This document shows, one piece after another, positions 1 to 6,959 of a stretch of DNA of 50,406 nucleotides. Origin of the DNA: Verrucomicrobiota bacterium (GTDB lineage: Bacteria > Chlamydiota > Chlamydiia > Chlamydiales > Rhabdochlamydiaceae); assembly GCA_018239665.1 (NCBI GenBank), contig JAFEGV010000011.1, positions 1-50,406 of the forward strand, in the 5' to 3' direction. The notes below the pieces were generated by a model. It did no database searches. It was not told where the DNA came from and saw nothing but the letters and a program-made list of their open reading frames with translations. The position numbers and the translations under genes are program-made. Position 1 is the first letter of the stretch, and every line of letters begins with the position of its first letter.

Positions 1-1
1 C

Positions 2-91
2 GGCTTTTATGGACTGCTGAGCATCGGAGGCGAAGTAGGTTCCGGCTATCTGTCTTGCGAGCCGCAAGTTCGCTTCGGCAGGCTATTTTAA
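2..91 (+). CDS. Outer-membrane beta-barrel protein, C-terminal end only
   Basis: The reading frame is open from the left edge and ends with TAA at 89-91. The last 29 residues alternate glycine, aromatic and polar residues and finish ...QVRFGRLF, with a terminal phenylalanine. That is the usual C-terminal signal of outer-membrane barrels recognised by the BAM machinery. Most of the gene lies outside the window, so the family cannot be named. It could be another member of the porin families seen at 13331-14356 and 32902-36316. Its stop overlaps the convergent monooxygenase gene by nine bases. Confidence 0.55.
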   Translation, partial: GFYGLLSIGGEVGSGYLSCEPQVRFGRLF

Positions 92-1279
92 ATTGTAATC
101 TTTTAGTGTGATGGCATTGGCCGCTTTTGTCGTCCGTTTAAGGCCCAACTTTTTGAAATAGAGGATCACTTTTGCAGGCAAGAGCGATCCGATCCGGTTG
201 ACCCAATTGCTGTAGGAAGAGCTCTTCATGATGCGTGCGCTCATCTTTGCCAAAGCCTGGTTTTTAGCGGCAAACGGCCGCATTAATTGTTCATAACTGG
301 AAAAGGCGTTCTTGTAATCGCCTTGGGCCTCTGCAAGCTCGCCAGCAAGGACATAGGCTCCGGCAATCGCTATGCTGGTCCCCTGGCCCGACATAGGCGT
401 CGCAGAATAGGCGGCATCTCCAACTAGCGCCACTCGCCCCTTCGACCAGCTGGGCATATGGATTTGCACCATCGAATCAAAATAAAAATCGGGACTCTCT
501 TTCATCGCGGAAAGAATGCTCGTCATTTCCCATCCCGAGTCTGCAAACACTTTTTCGATCACTCTTTTTTGTTCCAGAGGATCTCGAGAGCGAAATGGCT
601 CTTCCAGGGAAAAAGCAATGGCCACTTTTGCATTGGTGTCGTTCCGGTCCCGATACACATTCACAAATCTCTGGGGAGAATGATACTCGATCTCGCAAGC
701 TGTCAAGTCCAGGAAGTTCGGAATGGAAAAAACAGAAACGTAGACTCCAAATTCTTTCGAGAAATTGGACTCATCCCCGAAGACCAGCCTTCTCACTGCG
801 GAATGCAGCCCGTCCGCACCTATCACGAGATCGAAAGTGCGGGAGCCGCTTTTCTCAAACTCGACATGGACGCCGTCTAAGTTCTCTGTCAATCGGACGA
901 TCGAATCGCCATAGAGGCATTCCACATCTTCAATTGCCTCTTTCATGATCACACAGAGATTGCCCCGCATGATCTCAAGGTCGACCCCTTCCAAACGCGT
1001 GCCGCAAAGATCGGCGCTCATCTCTGTCACCTGATTGCCTTGCTTATCGACACAAATTGCATGATCGATGGCGGTCCTTTGATCTACGATCGCCGAATAG
1101 ATGCCCATCCGTTTCAGGATGTCCAGAGCGACGCCTCTAAGATCGATCTTGTACCCTCCCGTCCGCAAAGAGGGGTGTTTTTCAATCAGCGTAGGAGTGA
1201 ACCCCTGTTTTTTAAGCCAATAGGCCAGTGTAAGTCCCGCAACCCCGGCGCCGGAAATCAGAACATGTCTATTTTTCAT
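83..1279 (-). CDS. FAD-dependent monooxygenase (PHBH/TetX-like)
   Basis: This 398-residue protein looks like a class A flavoprotein monooxygenase. It has an N-terminal Rossmann FAD motif GAGVAGL (about residues 10-16), a central GADGLHSAVR motif that contacts FAD and NADPH, and a C-terminal GDAAYSATPMSGQG motif that binds the FAD ribityl and phosphate groups. Length fits the TetX/PHBH-like group, which hydroxylates small aromatic or polycyclic compounds including some antibiotics. The substrate cannot be read from sequence. The start is supported by AAGGAG six bases upstream. It lies ten bases behind the outer-membrane gene at 1290-1919 and is probably co-transcribed with it. The divergent TetR gene at 2233 is a plausible repressor of the pair. 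Confidence 0.85.
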   Translation of the reverse strand: MKNRHVLISGAGVAGLTLAYWLKKQGFTPTLIEKHPSLRTGGYKIDLRGVALDILKRMGIYSAIVDQRTAIDHAICVDKQGNQVTEMSADLCGTRLEGVDLEIMRGNLCVIMKEAIEDVECLYGDSIVRLTENLDGVHVEFEKSGSRTFDLVIGADGLHSAVRRLVFGDESNFSKEFGVYVSVFSIPNFLDLTACEIEYHSPQRFVNVYRDRNDTNAKVAIAFSLEEPFRSRDPLEQKRVIEKVFADSGWEMTSILSAMKESPDFYFDSMVQIHMPSWSKGRVALVGDAAYSATPMSGQGTSIAIAGAYVLAGELAEAQGDYKNAFSSYEQLMRPFAAKNQALAKMSARIMKSSSYSNWVNRIGSLLPAKVILYFKKLGLKRTTKAANAITLKDYNLK

Positions 1280-1289
1280 ATTTACTCCT

Positions 1290-1919
1290 TTAGAATCGAT
1301 ATCCTAGCGTGGTGATGCACCCGGAATAATCTTTAGAGGCTTTTGATCCGTGAAGATACAAATTAAAAGGTTCCAAACGCAAGTCCCAGTGCCGATCGCG
1401 TCCGAAACGAAAGGTAATGGGAACTCCAACTTGAGTTCCAATCACGTAAGATCCCCAATTAAAGTGCTTTTTGCTCACGGGAGAGCCCATTAAGATCTTG
1501 GCATTCAACCCCAGGTTGAAGATAGACGTGAACTCATGGGTATACAGAAAGCCTGCCGTTCCATAAGCAATGCCAGGTCTGTGATGCAACTGCAATGGAT
1601 GGTGGCGGACATGAAAGTCTTCAACATAGCCGGCTCCGGCAAAAGGGGTCAGATGGTCCCTTTGATTAAAGAAAAAGTTATATCCCATGCGCAGTTCGGT
1701 ATTGAGCAACACATGGTTCTTATCGCTCCCGACAAGAAAAGCTTCCGCTCCAACATAAAAGGCGTCGTTTTTGATTCTCTCATAACACTGGTGAAAAGGG
1801 ATGAACATCACGGCTCGGTTATTGTATTGGACAAACTGTGTAGCCTCGCTTGTATCCGCTTGGGCAAGTAATGGCATCGAGATCAAAAAAGGGATCAATT
1901 TTAAATATTTAATTTTCAC
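1290..1919 (-). CDS. Small outer-membrane beta-barrel protein
   Basis: The frame extends back to 2006, but the extra residues only translate the palindromic repeat at 1937-2110. I place the start at the GTG at 1919, preceded by AGGAG, where a signal peptide begins (KIKYLKLIPFLISMPLLAQA). The mature part, about 190 residues, has alternating hydrophobic strands, many aromatic residues and a final GYRF with terminal Phe, as in eight- to ten-stranded outer-membrane barrels. The exact family is not recognised. It is followed after ten bases by the FAD monooxygenase. The palindromic element ends 17 bases upstream of its start codon, so its promoter must be inside or beyond that element. Confidence 0.7.
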   Translation of the reverse strand: MKIKYLKLIPFLISMPLLAQADTSEATQFVQYNNRAVMFIPFHQCYERIKNDAFYVGAEAFLVGSDKNHVLLNTELRMGYNFFFNQRDHLTPFAGAGYVEDFHVRHHPLQLHHRPGIAYGTAGFLYTHEFTSIFNLGLNAKILMGSPVSKKHFNWGSYVIGTQVGVPITFRFGRDRHWDLRLEPFNLYLHGSKASKDYSGCITTLGYRF

Positions 1920-1936
1920 TTGCAGACTCCTGGTTA

Positions 1937-2110
1937 TATACCGAAATAACCAGAAGAATCGGTTTCTGCCTGTGTCGCTAGCCACTGAATTTGAGTCCGC
2001 CTCCATCGCCCAACTTATTCAAGTTGAGCTGTTTCGGCGCCGGTATCCCCTGCCTCAAATTCAGGGCAGCTCCTTGGCATATTCCCGATTCTTCAGGTTA
2101 TTTCGGTATA
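1937..2110. repeat. Palindromic MITE-like element, copy A
   Basis: This 174-bp element is bounded by terminal inverted repeats of about 30 bp. The left end reads tataccgaaataaccagaag and the right end is its imperfect reverse complement, ending in ttatttcggtata. A second copy with nearly the same ends lies at 44451-44614. The interior holds a further inverted pair (ctgaatttgag ... ctcaaattcag), so the whole unit can fold into one long imperfect hairpin. It has no coding capacity. It separates the divergent outer-membrane gene and the TetR gene. Confidence 0.75.
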
Positions 2111-2151
2111 GTCAATATAAGTTCCTCAAAGAAAAGAGAGTATACAAAACC

Positions 2152-2166
2152 GACCGACGGTCGGTC
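2152..2166. promoter_or_regulatory. Probable TetR-family operator
   Basis: The sequence GACCGACGGTCGGTC is a perfect odd palindrome: seven-base arms GACCGAC and GTCGGTC around a central G. It lies 14 bases upstream of the -35 box of the tetR gene that starts at 2233, and between that gene and the divergent outer-membrane gene. Short GC-rich palindromes of this form are typical binding sites of TetR/AcrR regulators. Binding by the neighbouring TetR is inferred. Confidence 0.7.
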
Positions 2167-2180
2167 AACAGCAAAATAGG

Positions 2181-2208
2181 TTGACCGGGGGCGATTCCGC
2201 CCTATAAT
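2181..2208 (+). promoter_or_regulatory. Sigma-70 promoter of the TetR gene
   Basis: TTGACC at 2181-2186 and TATAAT at 2203-2208 are separated by 16 bases, close to the consensus for the housekeeping sigma factor. The start codon of the regulator is 24 bases downstream, with a GAGGT ribosome-binding site. The palindrome at 2152-2166 lies just upstream. Confidence 0.7.
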
Positions 2209-2232
2209 TAGGACAATTCAAGAGGTAGGTCC

Positions 2233-2847
2233 ATGGTCAGAACTGTAAAAAAGTCTGCGGAACGCAGAGCTGATATTGTGAAGGCGGCCCGGCGGCTCTT
2301 CAAAACTAAAGAATATGAAAAGGCCACCATGCAAGATGTGATGGACGCCTTAGGGATCGCTAAAGGGACGATCTACCACTACTTCAAGTCCAAGGAAGAC
2401 CTTCTCGAAGCGGTCATCGAAGATATCGTGGAGCAAAATATCCAACAGATGCAGGCTTTGGTCAAGGATGCAAAAGGAGACGCTTTGCAAAAGATGAGGC
2501 TTTTGATCAACGCCGGCCGGATGGCGTCAGACAACCAATCGATTTTAGATTATCTTCATAAGCCTGGCAATTATGCCCTGCACACCCGCCTTCTTGCAGC
2601 TGTTTTGATCAAGCAAGCGCCTCTTTACGCAGAAGTGATTAGGCAGGGCTGCAATGAAGGGATTTTCAAGACGGGATCGCCTCTTGAATGCGCCGAGTTC
2701 ATCCTCTCCGGCGTCCAATTTCTCACTGACGTCGGAATTTATCCTTGGACACAAGAAGATTTAAGCCGGCGCATGCAAGCTTTTCCCAAATTGATCGAGC
2801 AGCAGCTGTCAGCTCCTGCAGGATCGTTTCAGTTCCTTATCGATTAA
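2233..2847 (+). CDS. TetR/AcrR family transcriptional regulator
   Basis: This 204-residue protein has the N-terminal helix-turn-helix of the TetR family: helices around residues 10-50 and the signature GIAKGTIYHYFKSKEDLLEAV. The C-terminal helical part should bind a small-molecule inducer, which cannot be identified. Length is normal for the family. It has its own promoter (2181-2208), and a palindromic operator sits just upstream. The divergent outer-membrane protein/monooxygenase pair is the most likely additional target, a layout common for drug- or xenobiotic-response regulators. It ends one base before the convergent BBP7-like gene. Confidence 0.88.
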   Translation: MVRTVKKSAERRADIVKAARRLFKTKEYEKATMQDVMDALGIAKGTIYHYFKSKEDLLEAVIEDIVEQNIQQMQALVKDAKGDALQKMRLLINAGRMASDNQSILDYLHKPGNYALHTRLLAAVLIKQAPLYAEVIRQGCNEGIFKTGSPLECAEFILSGVQFLTDVGIYPWTQEDLSRRMQAFPKLIEQQLSAPAGSFQFLID

Positions 2848-2848
2848 A

Positions 2849-4090
2849 TTAAAAGCGGAACTCAATGCCGGCATTCAGGCCTTGCGCCCAAAATGTCGAC
2901 GATTTGAAAGGAACTTTTGGCCGATGCGGCCCTTGCGGCACAGGGGCAGGTTCCGACTGCCCTCCAAAAGGAACAGGCCCCGGCCCGATGCCGACGGTTG
3001 CCCTGGAAGCATCGGCAAGTGCCGTGCGGGTCGAGTTGATCTTCCGATCGATTTGCTTTCCTGGCCGCAGCATTTTGCTGATCCACAAAAAAGTGTAGCC
3101 GACGTGGACTTCAACATGTTTGGTCAGATCAAAGCCGGTCTGAACCTTTGACTCAAAGCCCCAGGCCATCGGATTTTTATGATGAGAGCCGCGATTGCCC
3201 GGCTCTGCGAAAATGCCTCCATGCAATGTCTTATTCTCCGTCCCTTTAGTCAGAAAAAAGACATTCCCGCCGCTTGACTTGCTGGAACCTTCGACGTTCA
3301 CTTTTTGTAGCACAGCGCCCAATGCACCTTTGAGGTTTGCCTCCAAATACCATCGTTTTGTTTGGTAGCATGCATCGATCTTCAATTGCCCTGCCAGAAA
3401 ATCGTTGGCCGTTTCAAAACGGTCTGCGATGTTGTAAAAAGCGTTTCCGAAAGAAGAGTGGGCAGCAGCATGGGTCTTGCCTTTAAAGTTGAGCTTTTCA
3501 TGAAGCTGAACCCAGCAGAATCCCCCTAGCCACTTCAATTGAAAGCTCTTGTTGTCGACCATCCGATAGATTGCGTTCAATTCAGCGCCTTGAAGCCGGC
3601 TTTTCAGCTGCAACCTAAATTTTCCTAAAAAACCAGGATCGTTATCGATGGGGCCGGGCAATATGAAAATCGTTTCGCCGGGAACTCCGTTCAAGCCAAA
3701 AACACCGCTGACATCGAAGATAGGGACGGCGTAATTAGCAGAGCCTGGGCTGCCGGAAGTGTTCACAGATTTGGATTCGGAAACCGTGGGCAGCAGGAAA
3801 TAACCGCCTTCGATCCCGATGTTGCGCCTAATCCACAATCCGGCATCGACCTGAAAACCTTGCATCAATCCCATGTCGATCGACTTTTTTCCAAGGACAG
3901 TGCGTGTATGCGGCTGTCCGATCGCTCCGGGAAGAGGATCGTCAAAAGAAGCTTTAGTGACAAGGGGAACCGGGTTGGGATTGTCTTTTATGAACCATAG
4001 GAGATAGTCGGCATCGACCCAATATTTGTCCTTTGCGTGTGCACACGCAGGTCTTAAAAGGAGCAAAGCCAGCAAAAGGTATTTCCACAT
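2849..4090 (-). CDS. BBP7 family outer-membrane beta-barrel protein
   Basis: This protein of about 413 residues carries a signal peptide (MWKYLLLALLLLRPACAHA). The following KYWVDADYLLWFIKDNPNPV resembles the N-terminus of BBP7 barrels (W-A-x-A-E-Y-L-W-W-pattern). Near the C-terminus it has GYTFLWISKMLRPGKQID, matching the BBP7 hallmark of a Tyr-rich strand followed by RPG-Q-ID. It ends in GIEFRF with terminal Phe. BBP7 proteins were named from Planctomycetes and are thought to sit in the outer membrane; their function is unknown. I chose the fourth codon of the open frame (4090) as start because AGGGA lies nine bases before it and none fits the upstream ATG at 4099. Confidence 0.72.
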   Translation of the reverse strand: MWKYLLLALLLLRPACAHAKDKYWVDADYLLWFIKDNPNPVPLVTKASFDDPLPGAIGQPHTRTVLGKKSIDMGLMQGFQVDAGLWIRRNIGIEGGYFLLPTVSESKSVNTSGSPGSANYAVPIFDVSGVFGLNGVPGETIFILPGPIDNDPGFLGKFRLQLKSRLQGAELNAIYRMVDNKSFQLKWLGGFCWVQLHEKLNFKGKTHAAAHSSFGNAFYNIADRFETANDFLAGQLKIDACYQTKRWYLEANLKGALGAVLQKVNVEGSSKSSGGNVFFLTKGTENKTLHGGIFAEPGNRGSHHKNPMAWGFESKVQTGFDLTKHVEVHVGYTFLWISKMLRPGKQIDRKINSTRTALADASRATVGIGPGPVPFGGQSEPAPVPQGPHRPKVPFKSSTFWAQGLNAGIEFRF

Positions 4091-4214
4091 ATCAATCATT
4101 CCCTATTAGAGCCAGAGCTTGATCTTCTACAGTCATCAGCAGAAGCAGTACATTAAAAATTTCCTTACTCTATCACTTCAACGATTTATTAACGATATTC
4201 AGTATGCACAAAGA

Positions 4215-4238
4215 TATCCCGAAACAACTTGAATGGTT
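4215..4238. repeat. Solo terminal repeat of the palindromic element family
   Basis: The stretch tatcccgaaacaacttgaat matches the terminal repeat of the elements at 44451 and 1937 (tataccgaaacaacttgarg) but has no second arm nearby. A second solo copy in the same orientation lies at 5781-5812. The two flank the deiminase-like gene at 4319-5755. I cannot tell whether they are decayed elements or parts of a larger unit. Confidence 0.5.
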
Positions 4239-4318
4239 TATTTAAAAACAAAAAATTAACGTTTTAATTAAATGAAAAACAGATTAAAATTTTACCTAAA
4301 AAAACAGGAAAAAGTTCT

Positions 4319-5755
4319 ATGTCTGTAAAAATTTCATTAGCATCAAGCCCGTCATCCTTCTCGTCTTCCGGACAGGCAGGCGCTGAAGCGCAGTTAAAAG
4401 AAGTCCCTTCGATTTTGATCGGGTGCAGCGCCATGCGCGAAGTTCTGGCAGACACCTTTAGCGACCTTCACTTTATTATCGATGATCGTAGCGCTGCTGA
4501 TTCAAGACAACTTGAATTTCCAAGAGACCAGGCAATCACACGCCTTGACGGTTCACAGCTCATCCCCTACTCCTTTATAAAAACACCATTAGAATTATCG
4601 TGGATCTGTCTTGCTCTTCTTCCGCCAAGCTCGAACCATTTCATTACTTCCCTTAGGTCTGCATATAGCACTGGGTTCGAAGGAGGCAATACAGCCTATT
4701 CTGTCAGTTTTTCAGAGCAGCATAACCTGCCCTATGAAAGGGGCTCTTCTTGCATAGAAGGGGGCAACTGTTTCCTGTTTATGGCAAACGAGGAACCTTG
4801 CGCCATCGTCGGCTGCCATAGCCAAGTGTTGAGCCTGCTCGCTTTAGAAGAACAGGGATACTTTGTAAGAAATCAGGAAGCTGTTCAGGAAACCGCAGAC
4901 CAAGTAGCTCCATCCGATTGGGCAGTCAGGATGGCAAGGAATTGGCAATATCATCAAGAGCGGGAGCCAGTCGAATCTCTGAAAAGAATGAGACAATCTC
5001 TTTTTGGACAATTTATCGCTGCTCAAGACCCGGTATTGAAGGGAGAGCTGCAAGCTCAAATGGCAGCCATTGATCTGAAACTGAAACCTCTTGAACTGGT
5101 CAAGAAATGGAGCTCTGACTCTGCATATAAAAGAGACCTCCAAGCTACCATTCAAGAAGAAGATCGGATGAAATATTGTGCCGAAGCGAAACTGTTTGAA
5201 GCCAAATTGCAGCTGACAAAAACCGTCATGGCAAAAGAGCTGGGCGTGTCAGATCAGAACCTCGTGATCCTGCCTCAAAAGAAATTTCATCTTGATATGG
5301 AAATGTTCTTAGGGTCAGGGAGCGTCGTTTATGTCCATGACGAACGTTTAGCTCAAAAGGAACTGTCGGAGTTCAGGCATGGCTCAAGGCCATTTAAAGC
5401 GAAGGTTGAACATTATAGCACCGGTTCGAAGGCAAGGACGATTGCCGACCAGGAAAACAACGTGCAAATTGCTGGACTGCTATCTCAGATCGGCTGCAAG
5501 ATGGTTCCTGTGCCCGGTCTTTTCGAATCAGATTCAGAACGTTCCCGAATCAATTTCTTCAATGGCTTAAGATTAGGCTCAAGGTTCATCACAAATCAAG
5601 CCCCGCAAGGATTTGAATGCCTTCAGGAAGCCTTTGAAGCGGCTGTCCGCTCTGTAAATCCCGATTTGCACATTTTCTTTGCAGGCGGATCCATCATCCA
5701 AGAAATATTGGAAACGGGCGCCGGCATCCATTGCATTACCCGAGAGATTCATTAA
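4319..5755 (+). CDS. Pentein-fold (agmatine/peptidylarginine deiminase-like) protein, probable effector
   Basis: This 478-residue protein shows the guanidine-modifying (pentein) signature spread along its length: EGGN at 147-150, HLD at 324-326, RINFFNG at 410-416 and GAGIHCITREIH at 467-478. In agmatine deiminases the corresponding blocks are EGGN, GH-D, INFY-NGG and GGNIHCIT, with a catalytic His and a C-terminal Cys. Here they would be His324 and Cys472, with Asp326 and Glu147 as acidic partners. Residues 185-310 are an insertion rich in charged helices and absent from compact agmatine deiminases. The N-terminus is rich in Ser and Ala with no signal peptide, like type III secretion signals. 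The substrate could be free guanidines or protein arginine; a host-directed role is inference. Confidence 0.65.
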   Translation: MSVKISLASSPSSFSSSGQAGAEAQLKEVPSILIGCSAMREVLADTFSDLHFIIDDRSAADSRQLEFPRDQAITRLDGSQLIPYSFIKTPLELSWICLALLPPSSNHFITSLRSAYSTGFEGGNTAYSVSFSEQHNLPYERGSSCIEGGNCFLFMANEEPCAIVGCHSQVLSLLALEEQGYFVRNQEAVQETADQVAPSDWAVRMARNWQYHQEREPVESLKRMRQSLFGQFIAAQDPVLKGELQAQMAAIDLKLKPLELVKKWSSDSAYKRDLQATIQEEDRMKYCAEAKLFEAKLQLTKTVMAKELGVSDQNLVILPQKKFHLDMEMFLGSGSVVYVHDERLAQKELSEFRHGSRPFKAKVEHYSTGSKARTIADQENNVQIAGLLSQIGCKMVPVPGLFESDSERSRINFFNGLRLGSRFITNQAPQGFECLQEAFEAAVRSVNPDLHIFFAGGSIIQEILETGAGIHCITREIH

Positions 5756-5780
5756 CTGAAAAATTAATGCCCTTTTGATA

Positions 5781-5812
5781 TATACACAAACAACCTGAAG
5801 AACCGGTATGTG
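5781..5812. repeat. Solo terminal repeat of the palindromic element family
   Basis: The stretch tatacacaaacaacctgaag followed by aaccggt matches the terminal repeat tataccgaaacaacttgaag-aatcggt with a few changes. There is no partner arm close by. It lies just after the deiminase-like gene, in the same orientation as the solo copy at 4215-4238, and before the MetX-like gene. Confidence 0.45.
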
Positions 5813-5841
5813 TTTGCAGTAATTTACATCGAGGAAAATGG

Positions 5842-6909
5842 ATGGTCCGATCTATTTTGGCGTTCTGTTTTTTCACCCTTAATCTTTGGGGAAGCCCCTC
5901 TTTGGACCAAATCAAAAATGAGCAGGACTATATTCTTCCCGAATATACTTTTCGCAATGGTCAGAAAATATCCAATCTTAAAATTCATTATGCCACGCTT
6001 GGAAAACCGCAAAAAAACAAAGAAGGCGTCATCACAAATGCGGTGTTATTGCTCCATTGGTCTGGGGGGAGCGGCGCCGATTTACTGACAGAAAGGTTCA
6101 TGACCGAACTTTATGCTCCGGGAAAACCTTTGGACGCAAACCATTATTATTTGATTTTTCCAGATAGCCTAGGCAATGGCGGGTCTAGCAAGCCAAGCGA
6201 TGGGCTGCGCGCTCAATTTCCCCATTACGGGTATCATGATATGGTTGAACTCCAGCATTTACTAATTACCCAAGAACTTAAGGTCTTTCATTTAAAGATG
6301 ATCATTGGCACCTCCATGGGAGGAATGCATACTTGGCTTTGGACTGAAAAATTTCCTGATTTTATGGATGGGGCAATGCCGATTGTCAGTTTGCCAAAAC
6401 ATATTGAAGGAAGAAATTTGATTTGGAGGCAGGCCATTGCACAAGCGATTAAAAATGATCCTGAATGGAAAAATGGTAATTATCAACGGCAACCCTATAG
6501 CCTGACGGTGACCTGGCCTTTTGCAAAAATGCTTTTAGATGGCGTTCCGCATTTAGAAAAAACGGTCCCCGATACCTCAGCCGCTCATCAATTTATTAAC
6601 CAAGCTAAGGATGAATCGAAAACAATCGATGCCAACAATCTCATGTATGTGCTTGAAGCTTCCGCAGACTATAAACCTGAAGATAAACTAGAATCGATCA
6701 AGGCGAAAGTCTATGCATTGGATTTTTCTGATGATCAGTTAGATCCTCCTGAGCTAGGAACCTTGGAAGATTTAATAAAACGTGTGAAACGTGGAAGAGC
6801 GACTATCCAACCTGGGACGCCAGACTCATTTGGTCATATGACAATGGCTCATCCGGAATTATGGGCCGAACATGTCAGTAAGTTTGTCCAATTTGTTGAT
6901 CAAGACTAA
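5842..6909 (+). CDS. Exported alpha/beta-hydrolase, homoserine O-acetyltransferase (MetX)-like
   Basis: This 355-residue protein belongs to the alpha/beta-hydrolase fold and resembles MetX-type acyltransferases. The opening strand motif KIHYATLGKP, the NAVLLLHWSGGSG oxyanion region, the ANHYYLIFPDSLGNGGSSKPS stretch and the nucleophile elbow GTSMGG (Ser148) are all visible. FSDDQLDPPE and GHMTMAHPELW near the C-terminus would supply the catalytic Asp and His. Unlike cytosolic MetX it starts with a short signal peptide (MVRSILAFCFFTLNLWGSPS). It therefore more likely acts in the envelope as an esterase or acyltransferase than in methionine synthesis. No other methionine gene is nearby. The gene stands alone and is convergent with the dehydrogenase at 6960. 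Confidence 0.75.
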   Translation: MVRSILAFCFFTLNLWGSPSLDQIKNEQDYILPEYTFRNGQKISNLKIHYATLGKPQKNKEGVITNAVLLLHWSGGSGADLLTERFMTELYAPGKPLDANHYYLIFPDSLGNGGSSKPSDGLRAQFPHYGYHDMVELQHLLITQELKVFHLKMIIGTSMGGMHTWLWTEKFPDFMDGAMPIVSLPKHIEGRNLIWRQAIAQAIKNDPEWKNGNYQRQPYSLTVTWPFAKMLLDGVPHLEKTVPDTSAAHQFINQAKDESKTIDANNLMYVLEASADYKPEDKLESIKAKVYALDFSDDQLDPPELGTLEDLIKRVKRGRATIQPGTPDSFGHMTMAHPELWAEHVSKFVQFVDQD

Positions 6910-6959
6910 CTCAGTTTCTCCACAACAAGAAAAGCTGGGAGCAAGTTGGGTTATTACCT

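Noticed and set aside
458..948. Several open frames of 70-140 codons on the plus strand within the monooxygenase gene
   Set aside because: They are shadows of a well-supported coding frame, with no start signals or family motifs.
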